64,000 nt of DNA from Rhizophlyctis rosea (GCA_027596075.1 JADGJC010000067.1:62001-126000), one strand, 5' to 3'; numbered from the stretch's first letter, positions 47,590-60,373 are shown. Program-made: numbers and translations. Notes: generated from the letters alone by a model not told the origin.

Positions 47590-48934
47590 CTCCATCCATT
47601 TAGCCAAAAAATAACCAAAAATGCGGACGGCACTCGCACTTCCAACTGTTTATCATAAACATCCCTCGGGACGATACCCGCATGTTGCCATCCGCATTTG
47701 CACCTATTCCACCCCACGATACCAATCTTACGCTCTCTCCTTTCCTTGCCCGCGATCGACCGTGGTTCCTCGACCATGATTCCTGCTAGAAATGTGTCTT
47801 TTTTTGTAATGTCTCGAATGCTCCATCGTCCTGTCCAAGTTTTATTGAATGGGATCGGGTGTAGCTTGCAATAATTTTCTTTTGTTATAGAGGGGCGCTA
47901 GTTATTAGCGTTCCATTCACTGATCAGACCAAACGGGTGATTCGCTGTGTTTTTACGGATGAGGAGGGAAAGATGATGTTTTTTTGTAATGCTTCTGTTT
48001 TGCAGTAGTTAGGATTTGCAAATTGTAGCTGAAATAAAAGTAAGGACTGTTTTGAATGTTTTGGTATGCTGGTGGTATGGTGGATTGTCACTCCCATCAT
48101 TGATGTCCGCTTCGCGGCTGGGTCACATTTGGGAAGTCGATGGGATAGATGAATGATCGCACTGGCAGTCAATCCTGCCTCACAGTCATGATTTCCACGA
48201 TAATCCGCCAAGTTGCAAGCTTTCATTGTAACGTACTGCGAAACAACCTAAAAGTCTAAGAAAGTGGATCAAACAAATCAACATCGCTGTGGGAAAACTC
48301 AAATCGCAAAGCATTTCAAAGTGTAAAATCCGCAGCTAGTGGGTGGCTGAGCATTGGGTTTCTCTGTTTTACCTTTGTGCTCTGTTCGTGTCACGCAAGT
48401 TTAGACCTCACGCGCCCACCGTGCCATTCAAACGGGCTTTCTCGAACAAGCCTGGAGGCTTTTTGCCTTGAATTATAGCAAGCCCCAGCATTGATTGGAT
48501 TAATATATTGGCGGCAAGTTTGTGCCAAATTTGCCCCAGCACAAGCGCCACCCCCAGCGGCGGCTTGCTGTTGCCCCTTGAATGGCCCATTTTGACTCCC
48601 ACAAAGGAGGAAGTGCTCTGGGGTGTGAACTGCGAAAAACTCGGAGACTCTTTTCCTTCTTCCCACAACCTCCCGTCAAATCTTGAAGCGCATTCCCACG
48701 AGGTTTGAGCGACAAGCTCATCACTGTGTTGCTGGTGAGAACACTTCCCCGACGTTCAACCTTGCTTTTGTTTGTAAACAAACCCCTTTCTCACGCCGGC
48801 CGGACCCTTAAAGCAGATTTTGGAGTGCTTGCGCAACAGGGCCCAATTAAGCAGGCGGTGACTTGTCTACAATCAATAGCCAAACCCCCCTCATACCTAC
48901 CTTTCCCACTCTCACCGCCAAAAAATAAGCCATC
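47590..48934. other. Intergenic
   Basis: About 1.3 kb between two plus-strand genes. No supported gene, RNA or repeat. Confidence 0.45.
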
Positions 48935-50654
48935 ATGGGGCACCGGTCCTTTTGCGCCTGCCTTTTTTGGATGAAGGTTCTCGTCGCTTGTATCATGGCC
49001 TTCGCTGGTCTTGGATACATGAGTCTGTTGGTTTACCAAAGACGAAGCTGGGCTTTGGCACATCCCAAAGTCTGGGTACCACCACCTCCGGAGGGTTCCG
49101 TCGCAATCCCTATTGATGGGTCGTGCTCGTTTGCTCCCACCACCGGTCAGGGCAACCGCTTGGAGCCTATGGACGGCGACTTCTTGTTCGGATTCGATTT
49201 GCAGTGGGATCTCGAACGGCCGTCTGATATTGTCAACAAGATGGGATCGAAGTACAGGCCACTTATTTACAAGTATGTCCAATTGCTCGATGTGCTTCAG
49301 CCTTTAGCACACTAACGTAGGAATTTCTGGAATCCAGCACTTTCATCGATATCAACGAGACAGATTTCCAGCGGTTTAACATTGACTGGATGGCTCAAGA
49401 AGCGAAGAAAGCCGGCGCCATGCTTGAAATTACCCTTCTGCCACAAGACAACCGACGAGACAGGCCCGCGAACAACCCGCTCAAAGTTGAAAACATTCCT
49501 GATGACTTGTTGTACGCCTTCGCTTTGCAAATGAGACGTGTCAACTCGTACTATGGTGTGCCTGTGTATTTGCGGTACGAGCACGAGATGAACGGTAAGA
49601 ATGCTGGGACTATCTGAAGTTAAATGAGTGTTGCGGATTGCTGATGTTTCATTTTGTAGGTGACTGGCTTTCCGCCTTCTGTCAACGGCCCCGCCAAATG
49701 ATCAAATCTTACCGCACACTTGCCAACTACGTCCACGCTCTGACGAACATGACCGGTTCGTAATATTCGTGACGCACTTGTAGGTTGTTTGTCCCATGAC
49801 CAACCAATTTCTTTGCAGCCATGGTGTGGTCCCCGAACATTGGTGAATCTTACCCTTGGGAAAACCGCGCAGCCACTGGGGAGGCCGCGTCTCTGGACAC
49901 GAATGGAGACAGATTGGTTAACGAGCAGGACGACCCGTACATGCCTTACTGGCCTGGAACGGAGTATGTTGACTGGGTGGGCTTCTCGCTTTACCAGTAC
50001 AAGTACAACCAGCAGAATCTGCAAACCTATTATACAACAGATGGGGTATGTGCCGCATGCGGCTGATGGATGCGTCGAGCTGATGATGATGATTAACCCT
50101 GCCCTTCAACAGAGTTACACTGATTTCGAAAACCCGCTGATCGGTATCAGTTCCAAGATTACCCCTCCCACAGTGCAGCAAAGGCTGTAAGTGATCTATA
50201 TGTTGTCGTCAAAGAAAGGCAGCAACTCACACTTCATTCTAGTGAATTCTACGTCCGCTTCGCACAAAATTACAACAAACCCTTCATGTTCTCCGAAACC
50301 GGCGCCGCCTTCCATTACCCCGGCCCCGCCAGCGCCACCGTCAGCGTGCCCGACCTAGGCGCGAATGCCATGCAAACCAACATCAACATCAAGCAAGCGT
50401 GGTGGCGGGGACTCTTCAACCTCATCAACTCGGGCAAGTACCCCAACATCAAGGCCGCATGCTGGTTCGAGGAGTTGAAGAGCGAGCCGGCCTTCTGGGA
50501 TGGTAACTTGCAACTTAACAAGACTTATCGCATTACGTGGGATAAGGAAGTGCGTGATACGTTTATTGCGGATTTGGGATCGGCGTATGGGCAGAAGTTG
50601 AAGTGGGTTGGGGATTATACTTGGGACTGTACGGGCAAGATCAAGAAGCACTAA
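48935..50654 (+). CDS. Membrane-anchored GH26-like glycoside hydrolase
   Basis: Starts MGHRSFCACLFWMKVL. A single N-terminal hydrophobic helix (about residues 12-34) with no cleavage-like end suggests a type II anchor or uncleaved signal. The catalytic barrel follows in about six exons: FLFGFDLQWDLERPSDIV, ITLLPQDN, VPVYLRYEHEMNG with the likely acid/base Glu (49560-49595), MVWSPNIGESYPW, YVDWVGFSLYQY and KPFMFSETGA with the likely nucleophile Glu (about 50280-50310), then ACWFEELKSEPAFWDGN. The order fits family GH26 (beta-mannanases and related enzymes). Substrate not determinable; cell-wall or plant polysaccharide degradation is inferred. Confidence 0.82.
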
Positions 50655-51096
50655 GGGATGGTTTTTTTATGTTGGGTGGTGATAGGGTTTAGGGTTGTGT
50701 AATTTCTTTCTTTTTGTAGTATTATGAACATTTTAAACATTCTCGAGATTAATTTAGGCGGGATGTGGAATTAGATAGAGTATCTTGTAGTTATCTGGAG
50801 TAAGAAAGTTGATTCTTGCCTATGTTTCGTAATGATTGGAGCTGTCGTGCGCACCTTATCCCCGCCAATGATGGTGGGACCACTCAAGTGTCAACACGTG
50901 TTATGTTGCAGTGTTAAATGATGTACTACATTATAATAGGTTATGTACAAACAACAGTAGATTCCAAAGAGATAAGTGCAAGCGACAGAGAGATAAGAAA
51001 GTAGCCGCCCCATGCAAATCCCCACAAACTTTGAGAAACTCGGGCCTATTCCTATGTTGTGGTGCCGTCTCGAATGATGTATATCAGGAACTTTAT
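50655..51096. other. Intergenic downstream of the GH26-like gene
   Basis: AT-rich 3' flank; no gene recognised. Confidence 0.4.
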
Positions 51097-51174
51097 GACT
51101 CTGGAAGGGATTCGAACCCTCCTCGCACCAGGTGCGTCTCCTACACCGATGCGATCCCCCAAGGGACCAGAGCC
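51097..51174 (-). tRNA. tRNA-like element, probably a degenerate tRNA
   Basis: On the minus strand an acceptor stem (GGCTCTGG with CCAGAGTC, one G-T pair) and a good T-arm (GAGGG-TTCGAAT-CCCTT) are clear, and the T-arm includes a B-box-like GGTTCGAATCC. The middle does not fold normally. The D-arm candidate CCCTTGGGGG cannot form a usual loop. The only strong stem, GGTGT/GCACC, has the loop AGGAGAC without U at position 33. No anticodon is assigned. Confidence 0.4.
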
Positions 51175-52315
51175 AGATGACTCTTTATCAGCCAACAAGA
51201 GCAATCCGAATCGGGCCCGCTGATTAGTGACGGAACATAAACGATGAATACCTGGCAAGATATTTCGCCTGAATCCTCTTGATGTTTGAAATGCTTGCCA
51301 GCGGGAAGTGAGGAAGGACACCCTCGAGGGAACTTGACTCCCTTGCCATGGTCTGTCTCATAGTGGGAAGAAACTGCAGGTGAGTAACAGAATATTGGCG
51401 ACCCCGCTCTCCCAGAAGGCAACGCAATATACCGCGACGACAGATGCATGCTGAGAGCAGGCGGTTTGACGCACAATTAAGGCTTCACAAGTGACTACCC
51501 GGTTGGAAGTCCCTGATGAGAGCCCATCAACGTGTCCCAGCACTATCCACATGTACAACACCCCCGGAGCTAGAGGTACGGCATCTCACCGGTCTAGGCC
51601 AACCTCCGGAGCTGGACATACGACAACAGCTTTCCCGCTTGTATGGGTCCCGGCCGTCGTCTCACCTTCTATCAAATTCGATCGAGTTCTGTACACGAAA
51701 ATCTGCAGATGAAGGAAGTCGCTTGTCTTTTCTTCTTGTTGCTGTCGCATGTTGTTGTTGTTGCATGTGTTCGCGGTAAATATGGCGAGGAGCCTGAAAA
51801 AAGGTTGGTTGTGGTGGGTTGCTTTTATGCTTCTGGTGGGTTGGGAAGCTGGATGTGGCGAAGGGGATTTTGCCAGCCTCCCAATTTTTTGCTAATTTTG
51901 AATTTTCCCAATTTCTTGCAATTTGCAGCCATCATGTCACGTGCTGAGGGTGCAAATTGGGCTATGCAAAATTGCATGGCATTCAAAGTATTCCATGCTT
52001 GATACATAGGTGTGTTTCGTGTGCCACAGGATTATCCAGATTTTTGCAACTGTGTACCCAATCCAAATCTGCAGATGAAAGTCTTACCGCCATTGGGCCC
52101 TTGACTCGCTACTTTGTACTTGCAGTCAGCTGAAAAGCTAGTGTCGCGAATCTAGCATGACAGCAGAACGTCGCCGATGTGAGATCCGTAAGCCCATGCA
52201 TACTTTACAAAACATGTCATAAAATTAAAGACTGTCACTGTGCGCACTGCGAAGTGAGCTCCCGCATTGAATTTCATTTCGAAACCTGATGTCAGTGAAG
52301 CTGTTGAAACATGCC
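51175..52315. other. Intergenic
   Basis: About 1.1 kb. Several short frames but no supported gene. Confidence 0.4.
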
Positions 52316-54501
52316 TCATAATGCTTCCCCAGCGTCTACAATAGCCATCACCAAACTATCCACGTTGGGCTTTGCCGCCGTGATCGTCACCACAACCCCA
52401 CTATCCTCCACCTCCTTCGCCGTCGTCGGACCAATAGCCGCAACTTTGAGACCTTCGCCCCAACAGCTCTTGCTCCTCAATACCGGCAACGCAGTCCGCA
52501 CACCCAAGGGACTGAAAAACACTACCCAATCCACCCCTCCCTTCTGCCCCTCCAAAAGTCTCTCAACCTCCTCATCTACCCGTTTGCTACCCTCCGTCTC
52601 ATACACCACAATCGTGCGAAAGTCCACCCCGGCTTGCTGGAGACCGTCGGGTAACGTCCCACGATGTTTACTCCCCGCCAAAAACAACAAAGGCTTGCCA
52701 CCAAAATCCGCCTTCGCGTTTATGATTTCCGTAACCAACACCTCCGCCCGTCCGCTCTCCTTGCCCCTTACGTCCGTCAAACCCATTTCCTCCGCTACTC
52801 GCGCTGTCTCAGGTCCAACTACGTACACCGGTTTGGCTAACCACTGTTTCCAGACTTCTGGAAGAGGGGTTGTGCCGTTTTTTTTGGTGGAGACGTCTTT
52901 GGCGAGGACGTTGGATATGCTTTCTAGAGCACGTTTACTAGTGATGACTAATCCCGCGAACTGGTCGGGGTGTCGTAATGTGGATGACAGCTCGTCTTGG
53001 TTGCAAGGGACGTGTTCTAAAACGGGAAGAAACAGTGACCGATCGAACCCATTCTGCTTGAATAGCTTCTCATACGGATCTTCGGTGTACGCTATTCCGT
53101 CGTCCTCCACGTCCGATTTGGCGCGACAGAGAAGGACGGTTTTGGGTTTTGAGGTTGAGGTAGGTGCAGGGTTGGAAGTGCGAGTTGGACCATCGACTGA
53201 TAATTTCATTCCATCGTACGCCACTTCCGCGACGATGCCTTTCTCTTTCAATATCGCGGATTCAGCTAGCTCTTGATTGAGTGTATCGTGATCTACGCGG
53301 TGGGACATTCCCGTGAAGTATAGACGTCCGCCGGGTGGGAGGAGAGTGGATGCGGCGGTTATGGATTCCGATATGGAGAAATGTGACGTATGAGTATCAT
53401 CTGTAATCAAAACAATTACTTCGTCAATCAAAGACTTGGAGGCATCTGACGTCACAGCACGGTATAAACGTACAATGGAGAGCGTCCAAAACTAAAGTGG
53501 TCGTGCCTTTGATGCACTCTTGCGCCTTTTCAGGCAAACCACTTGCGTCAGAAATGTACGTGAAATCGCCAAATCGATAGCCTAGAGACATGAACTTGTT
53601 TTCCCCCGCACTACCGTGTTCCACTAAATCGGCGATTAGAGAGGGTACTCCTCCGAAGCCCAAAAGACATCCGTCAATTCACCTTGAAATGGAATAACCT
53701 CCAACTCTTCAATCATGACTGGTTCGTAGCCACCCGGACCGTTACCGAACACATGAAATTCAAGAGATGGGACATCTCCACCACCTAAAAATGCCGTCAA
53801 ACCAGAGGTCAACATTGTGAACTTCCATCAATGCATCACAGCCGCAAATTTACCCACAGTTCCATACCCGTAGCTTTCTTTTTGTCGAAAAGGTAAGGGA
53901 AAGTGCTTTCGACTACTTTCGCGGTGCTTTCGTCAAGATATACGTCGATGCGATCTTGGACGGAGTACTTTTTGCCGCCTATTGTCCATTGTCGAAGATC
54001 GTCCATGCCTGCCGATGGGATTGTATCAGCATGCTGTTCTGAAGTCAACTCCACCTCGTCACCTCGATTGATGACCATGCATACCCAATATGGCATCTGC
54101 GTGTCCATGCGTTAGCAGGACCGCGTCAATGGTACGCAACCCATAATAGATGAACCAGTTTAGTGCAGCTTCGTAAAACGTTTTGCCACAGTCTATCAGA
54201 ATCGTTCTGAAGTTACAAAAGCATTTAGCGGGGCACTCTCGGCCATGGATCGTCGACAAGACTCGCACCTCATACGACCGTCCGAATGTTGATAGCGATA
54301 TATTGCGCTAGTGTTCCTCCGCCGGTTTTTGTTGTAAAGCGGAAGGCTATGCGAGGGTAGAGAGACCGGAGCATCTTCTGGTGGGTCTCGTTGTTGTACA
54401 GCTGACAGACAAACTTTACACATTGGTTTTGGTGCTGTCAAACAGTAGATATTGGGAACGTTTCCCGAGGTGCCTGTTCCCAGGAAGATCACTTCTGGCA
54501 T
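52316..54501 (-). CDS. HEM4: Fusion: PhnP-like metallo-beta-lactamase + uroporphyrinogen-III synthase
   Basis: One gene from [17 protein letters not shown] (ATG 54499-54501) to the stop at 52316. The N-terminal half is an MBL hydrolase of the PhnP-like branch: CKVC zinc-binding cysteines, [74 protein letters not shown] and LVLDAL. An intron (about 53405-53471) joins LVLDALHY to [14 protein letters not shown] and [16 protein letters not shown], completing the MBL domain. After a Thr/Ser/Pro linker the same frame continues into a uroporphyrinogen-III synthase (HemD/Hem4): [74 protein letters not shown] and [20 protein letters not shown] closes the fourth heme precursor ring. No stop separates the two halves. 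Confidence 0.88.
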
Positions 54502-54895
54502 TATGCATGGGTGGTGAAGATGGAAGTTTCACGAAAGTGAAAGTTGTCTCGAGCTGGGGGGGTGTTATTTTTAGGATTGATCAGCAGAACGATCAGTGGG
54601 TCTTTGAGTGATGATGCGAGAGTTGCATCATCATGGTTGGCTGGCCGATCATTTCGCGCTTCTCTTTGAGGCAGTACCCTTGGCCTTGTGCTTCCGCAGC
54701 AAAACCAATAAAAAGGAGGAAGCTGGTCCCTCGAATGAATTTTATATCTTCATAAAAAAACCTACATAGTATTGAAACCTTGAATTACAACTGATGTTAT
54801 TTGATCGTCTGAGCCAACAGCAGATCCTAGCAAAGCAAATCAAACGAACAACACCCTTCATCATCACCACACCTTTGACACGTCCCACCCGCACA
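54502..54895. other. Divergent promoter region, MBL-UROS and small repeat protein
   Basis: About 390 nt, AT-rich near 54740-54790 with TATA-like runs upstream of the plus-strand gene; no other feature. Confidence 0.35.
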
Positions 54896-55243
54896 ATGGC
54901 TTCTCAACCTCACGGAATTTCTCCAGCCGGCGGCAAGACCACCACACCTTCGACGCCCTCCCAATCCAACCCCGCGAAGGACGACGTTGTAAATGAGAAA
55001 CACTGGGGCACCACTCAGAAGTACATGACGGAGGAGGAAGCTTGGGCGGACCCTAATCACAACGCGTTGACTGGCGAACGGTCGGATCAGCAAGTGCAGA
55101 GACCACAAGGGACTGTGACGGGGGGGGTTCAAAACAAGGGTCAAGGCCCGGCCAGTGCGACGGCTGGGGAAAGGATTGGGGATGCAGGGGAGTCAGTTTC
55201 GGCGGAGAAGCATTGGGGGACGACCCAGAAGTACACGTCGTAA
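54896..55243 (+). CDS. Small hydrophilic protein with duplicated EKHWGTTQKY motif
   Basis: 115 residues from MASQPHGISPAGG. Gly/Thr/Gln-rich and very hydrophilic. EKHWGTTQKY occurs twice, in the middle and at the very C-terminus (SAEKHWGTTQKYTS). Composition recalls small desiccation- or stress-type proteins, but I do not recognise the family. An in-frame upstream ATG at 54794 would add 34 residues; 54896 is preferred for its better context after CACA. Confidence 0.65.
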   Translation: MASQPHGISPAGGKTTTPSTPSQSNPAKDDVVNEKHWGTTQKYMTEEEAWADPNHNALTGERSDQQVQRPQGTVTGGVQNKGQGPASATAGERIGDAGESVSAEKHWGTTQKYTS

Positions 55244-55752
55244 CGGATTTAGGAGCAGCGTAATTTCATGTAACATATAATTTGCAAAAACATACATTGT
55301 ATCTCGAGGATCCTGATTCGATAATCCCCTGTCAGCATTTAATGTCGTGTTTGGAGAATGCTGCTGGATGTTGATATTGAAACGACAGCTGGTCATTTTC
55401 GATGGTTGTAATGAAAATCATCGTGCCGCCCATTCTTGAAAAATGCCTGCGAAACGATCATCCCGCAACCCCAAGGAATACTTCGTGCCTTCGGAGGAAA
55501 TGACGCTTCAAAGACAGGTCGAATTATCCAGCACACAAGGACCCTGGTGAAGGTGTGGCTTTGCCCTGGCTGCAAGCCACAATCTACGAAACAACTGCAA
55601 CGTCATCTCCAGCCCACGACTGAAGTCCAATTAAAGTCATTTTATGAGCAATCCCAGTTCCTGAGCGCAAACTCGACAATTTTGAACGCAGCAACCCTTG
55701 CGACTTCAACAACTACCTCCCAGAGAACTATTCGCAAACGTACTTCAGAACG
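55244..55752. other. Intergenic upstream of calcineurin B
   Basis: About 500 nt. A plus-strand frame begins at 55436 but has no family pattern; probably 5' UTR and promoter. Confidence 0.4.
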
Positions 55753-56462
55753 ATGGGGGCTGCAGGTTCACAATTGGATGACATGGTCGCTTCGTCGAAC
55801 TGTGAGTAGCGCGTCCCTCAGTTCCCCCGATGGCCACCACACACAGTGTCCGACAGGTGTCTTATCATGGCATTTTCTGCCCTTCAGTCACGGCGGAGGA
55901 GATTCAACGGCTCTACAAGCGCTTCGTAAAACTTGACAAAGACGGTTCCGGCTCCATCTCCAAGGAAGAGTTCCTATCTCTAGCCCCCATCGCCACCAAC
56001 CCACTTGCTCAACGGCTCCTGGCCGTATTTGACGGCGACGGCAGTGGGGATATCGACTTCAAGGAATTCATCAGCGGACTGAGCGCGTTTTCAGCAAAGG
56101 GGAAAAAGGACGAAAAGCTGAAATGTTTGTATGAAGTGCTTCTCGTCGTATCGGAGGCAAATATGCATAGTGTATCGAACCGCAAACTCACCCCTTCTCT
56201 TATATTTTTACCTAAACCAGTCGCATTCCAAGTCTACGACATGGACCGGGATGGCTACATCTCAAACGGCGAACTCTACCTCGTTTTGAAAATGATGGTC
56301 GGAAACAACCTCAAAGAAGCCCAGCTGCAACAGCTTGTTGATAAGACGATCATGGAAGCGGACACGGATATGGACGGAAAGATCTCATTTGAGGAATTTG
56401 CAAAGATGGTCGAAAATACGGATATCGCGAGGAGCATGACCTTGGAGGCGGATAAGATCTGA
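55753..56462 (+). CDS. CNB1: Calcineurin regulatory subunit B
   Basis: Exons 55753-55801, 55888-56124 and 56221-56462, 175 residues. Ca2+-binding subunit of the phosphatase calcineurin. Begins [10 protein letters not shown], so Gly2 can be myristoylated as in the family. Four EF-hands: [36 protein letters not shown] and [12 protein letters not shown]. The [21 protein letters not shown] linker is diagnostic of calcineurin B over calmodulin. Exon phases were checked; the intron 2 donor is GTTTGT, an unusual but frame-keeping site. Confidence 0.95.
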
Positions 56463-58782
56463 AGAGGTGGAGGATTCAATGACGAGCAAGGTTTCTCGGA
56501 CGGCTGCGGGTGGCGGTTTACGGCGTTGAGGGGCGGATGGGGTTACGGGGGATGGTGAGTTTTTAATGTCGTTTCGGTCTTGGACTGGATGTGTATCTGA
56601 CCCGTCAACGATCATAGGCATATGCTGCTGTACATATATATACTCCTAGGAGGAAATCCGTCCCTCAACCAAAACGCCATCGGCAGCCAGCAATAATGAC
56701 AGTCGCCTTCATTGTGAATAATAAGGAAAATGACACCAGCAAATTCTCGAAGTTCCAGACAGCTATATGATTCATGGTTTCAAAGGAGTGCCGGGCGATG
56801 CTACGCAGGGAATCTATATTGCACAGACAATTCAGGCGACGATGAGTCTCGACAGTGGTTGCGCCGGTGGCCAACTGCTGTGGTTTGTGGCATTGGATAA
56901 TCTGTTATACCAAACAATGGGCACTTTGGACGAGAATGAGACGAAGCTGCAGGAAGTACGGGCAACATGAAAGACCAGAAATGCAACGCACAATTGAGCA
57001 GTCGACATGACTTCCATTGATAGACTCTATTGAGTTGCAAATACATATATGACCACATCAGGCCACGAAAAATGATGCGAACACTCCAAATATGATGTAC
57101 TTATCAGTCTGGAACTGCTGGGAAGGGTTTTTGTGGGTGTTCGCCATCCTGCCAGGCTTGGGTCAACTAAATCTAGCGTCCAGATATCTGGACTGACCAA
57201 TCAAAGCCACATGTTTGAAATGTCAATGCACCCCAAACAGGCAGGTCTGCACTGTGATTACAGTTGGACTCACAATCCCCTTGGAGCCCCGACCCAGGAG
57301 CCATGGAGGAAAGATCATGTCAGCAAGGATGATTTGAAACTCCGTCACCTGGTAAGTGAGGCAGCAAGTATCTTCAACTCTGATTGACATTGCTATGCCA
57401 TAGAGTCCAGATGATAATTTGTAGCGTCCCTTTTTGTTCTTCGTTTGATGGTTAGGTGTAGGAGTGGTAGTGCGTAGGCAAACAAACCGATTGTGACACG
57501 AAATTCTAGATGATACGACTTTATGATCCGGACAACCGAGCGATGACCAGAACATCGTTGAAAAAGTTGGGTATTGTGGATCAATGCGGAGAATATGTGT
57601 AAAGGTCCTTTATTCAGGGTACTCTTTGGGATACAACATCACTCCCTCTCTAACAGCATCATCGTGTTGGCAAAGCAATGGCGACCAGGGGACAGTGGGA
57701 ACATATTCCGGAGTGGCCGCCATCGCAGGGACGAGAAATGAGGAGGGGTTTGGCCGGAGTTGTCAAGCAGTGGCTCAAAGACCCCAGGTCAGTCGGAAGG
57801 GGAGCAGCTTAATGCGCAAAGTGATGGTGGGGCCAACAAAGAAGCATTTGCGGAATAAGGAGCAGAGCAGAGCAGGTCGTTGAGAAAGCATCCTTCCCTG
57901 GAGAGCAATTCACAGCAGATAGGGGATGTGTGAGAGTCCAGTGACAGGTGCAATGAAGTCCGATAGTTGGAGGGTTGGAAGCTGGTAGAGGTGGCAGGTA
58001 GAGCTTACGCAATGAGTGGTAGACTCATTTACTTGTTGTTCTATCCACATACCGTCAATATACTCCACATCCGAACAAATTTACAAACTTGATCTTTCGG
58101 ATTTGCTTTGTGTGGGTGCTCAATTTCGTTGGGCTTGAGACAACATTTTCTTGAAGTTCCCGGGAAATCAAAATCCAAAACGGCGACCATTTCGTATGAA
58201 TCACGGCCGCAGCGCAAAAGACATCAAATCCTCACTCACTACCCAATCTCGGAAACAAAAAGAGGAAGACAAGAACAGACCCTTTCCCTCCCCAACAAAA
58301 ACCACCAAATACAGACGGGATACCGAAGGCTTCATATTTTGAAACGCATTTCATCAAAAAAATGTTTCGAAAATCTAACTCTAAACGGGACGTACAAAAA
58401 AAAACCAAATCATATTCATCAGTGGGGTGGGCTCATCTAAAGAACACAAAACAGTTGCATCTACGGGTGCAGAAAAAGCTGAAGACCATATAAATCACAA
58501 AATCACAAAAAGATTTTACAACAGAAACTTGAAATAGAGGTGAGTGTGCCGTTTGGGATTTGGAATGTTTTCCGGGTAATGGCGATAGACCGCTGGAGGG
58601 AAATCCGTAGCGGTCTTCGTGGGGTGCGGTCATATGAGGGAATAGGTGGGACACACATAACGAGTGGGAGGTGGGGATCGCAGCGGGTGGTGTGGGACGC
58701 CGTGGGGAGAGGTCAAAAGGGGTGGTGGCAGACGATGTCGGGGTCAGGTTAGGAAACAATCAAGGACGGGGACGGAAGCTTA
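56463..58782. other. Long intergenic region
   Basis: About 2.3 kb between convergent calcineurin B and bestrophin genes. No coding frame above about 110 codons and no RNA gene recognised. Confidence 0.45.
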
Positions 58783-60373
58783 TCAGTGAGGAACACCCTC
58801 AACGGTGATTTTGATGTCACTGGCTTTCGCAGTGAGGGTCTGTGCAGGAGATCCATCAGATATTATCAGTAAACCGGTGACACACTCCCTTCCAGAAAAC
58901 GAACTGCATGCTCCCAATTGAGAAAATCCCGATTCTTACATGCTCGATAGCGGCATCGACACCGACAGCAATACCCCAGTTAGCGGGATCCAAGGTGCCC
59001 GGACGGTGAATAATAGAGTTCATCTCGTTCCTCATCCATTCGCAGAACTTTTCAACAGGGAGATCGTTGTCATCGTAACCGAAGGGGTTCTGCAAAACGT
59101 AAACGAGTTTAACCAATCAACCCTCAAGTCGCCCTTCCGAGCCCCCACTCCTCACCTCAATCTCCCCACCAATCCCCTCAATACCCAACAACGTAAACGA
59201 CGCCAAAAAAATAACCGGAATCGTGCCCCAATAAGTCTTCGCAACAAGTTGGAACGGCAACGACAGCAGGTAAAGCATCAATGTTTGCTTGAGATGCACA
59301 TTATACGCCATCGGAATCGGACTGCCCTTAATCCTCTCAAAAGTACTCAAACAATCCACCATAACACCAAGACAGTTCGTCATCGCCGTTCCAAAGCTCG
59401 CATCAATCAAATTCAAGTCCCGACACCTCCGGACGTATGTCGCGAGGTGGAGGGAAATCTCCAGCGGGACGTTATCGATGTCGGTTTCCAAAAGGTTAGC
59501 CCCATGTGCCATGGAGGGGATGTGAGCGACGAGGTGGCGGAGGTCTTTGTATTTGTATCCTTCTTCGTCGCGGAGGTAGTGTTTTGTTGCGACGACGTAG
59601 GCTAGGAGGAGGTTCATTGCGCCGCGTTTTTCGTTGGTTTGTTGGTCGTCTTTTGGGTCGACGGTTATCCAGATTAGGCGGGTCATGTTGCGGAGTTGGG
59701 TTAGGAGGGTGGCCCAGGTGCGGCGGCCTTCCCAGTAGCTGGTGGAGGACGATGGGGGTTAGTGGGGTTTTGGTTGCGGTTCTGTTTTGAGTGATGGTGT
59801 TGGAGATGGATGGTAAGACTTTTCTTACCGGTCGTATGCGGTGTTGGTACGGAAGACCAAGAGGAGACCCATGACGACACCGAGGATGGTAATGAGGAGA
59901 GAGTCCAGCTTGAAGCTTTCGATCTATGACCACGTGACACTCATTTAGCCTTTTCTCCTTCCGCAAGCATTCGCTCTCCAAGTCTTTACCTTTGCAGCCA
60001 TGTACAAGCAAGTCCACAAAGTACCCCAAAGCGTCACCACAAGACTCGGAAACACAATCCTCGGAATAACACTACCCCTGATTCTGTACAAATCCGTCCA
60101 TGAGTACGTGGCATGCTTCATGTGGCGGTAGTAGTTGCGGCGTTCGGCATTTTCAGCGTCACGAAGTGATTCTTTCTGCACTTTTGTCAAATGACGATTG
60201 GGACCCGTGGAGGAGAAGCGGACGGAATGGTTGGTTTGGTGGGTTACGTCTGTTTTGACGATGTCGGAGTCGTTGTCGTTGGGGTCTTCCTTTGGGATGA
60301 TGGAGTCGCGCTTTGAGGGTGGGGCTTGTTCTGAGACGACCGAGGACGTGTTGGTGGTTTTGACGTCGCTCAT
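58783..60373 (-). CDS. Bestrophin-family anion channel
   Basis: Minus-strand gene from MSDVKTTNTSSVV (ATG 60371-60373) to GVPH stop (58783-58785). Bestrophin/UPF0187 features: SWTDLYRIRGSVIPRIVFPSL, TM1-TM2 (LVVTLWGTLWTCLYMAAK; LLITILGVVMGLLLVFRTNTAYDR), YWEGRRTWATLLTQLRNM, a long helical cytosolic region, GSPIPMAYNVHLKQTLMLYLL, FTLLGIEGIGGEIE and the conserved end NPFGYDDNDLPVEKFC. Fungal members are thought to pass anions across the plasma or organelle membrane. A last exon after CAT|GTAAGA adds TLTAKASDIKITVEGV. At least four introns; the N-terminal ~80 residues are charged and soluble. Confidence 0.9.

Noticed and set aside
51097..51174. tRNA on the plus strand
   Set aside because: The TTCGAA loop would fall near the 5' end and no T-arm is found near the 3' end. 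Only the minus orientation makes an acceptor stem with a T-arm in the right place.
53405..53455. Separate start for a stand-alone uroporphyrinogen-III synthase (MTSDASKSL...)
   Set aside because: These codons lie in the intron that completes the MBL domain. Splicing GTACGT/ACAG joins LVLDALHY to DDTHTSHF in frame.
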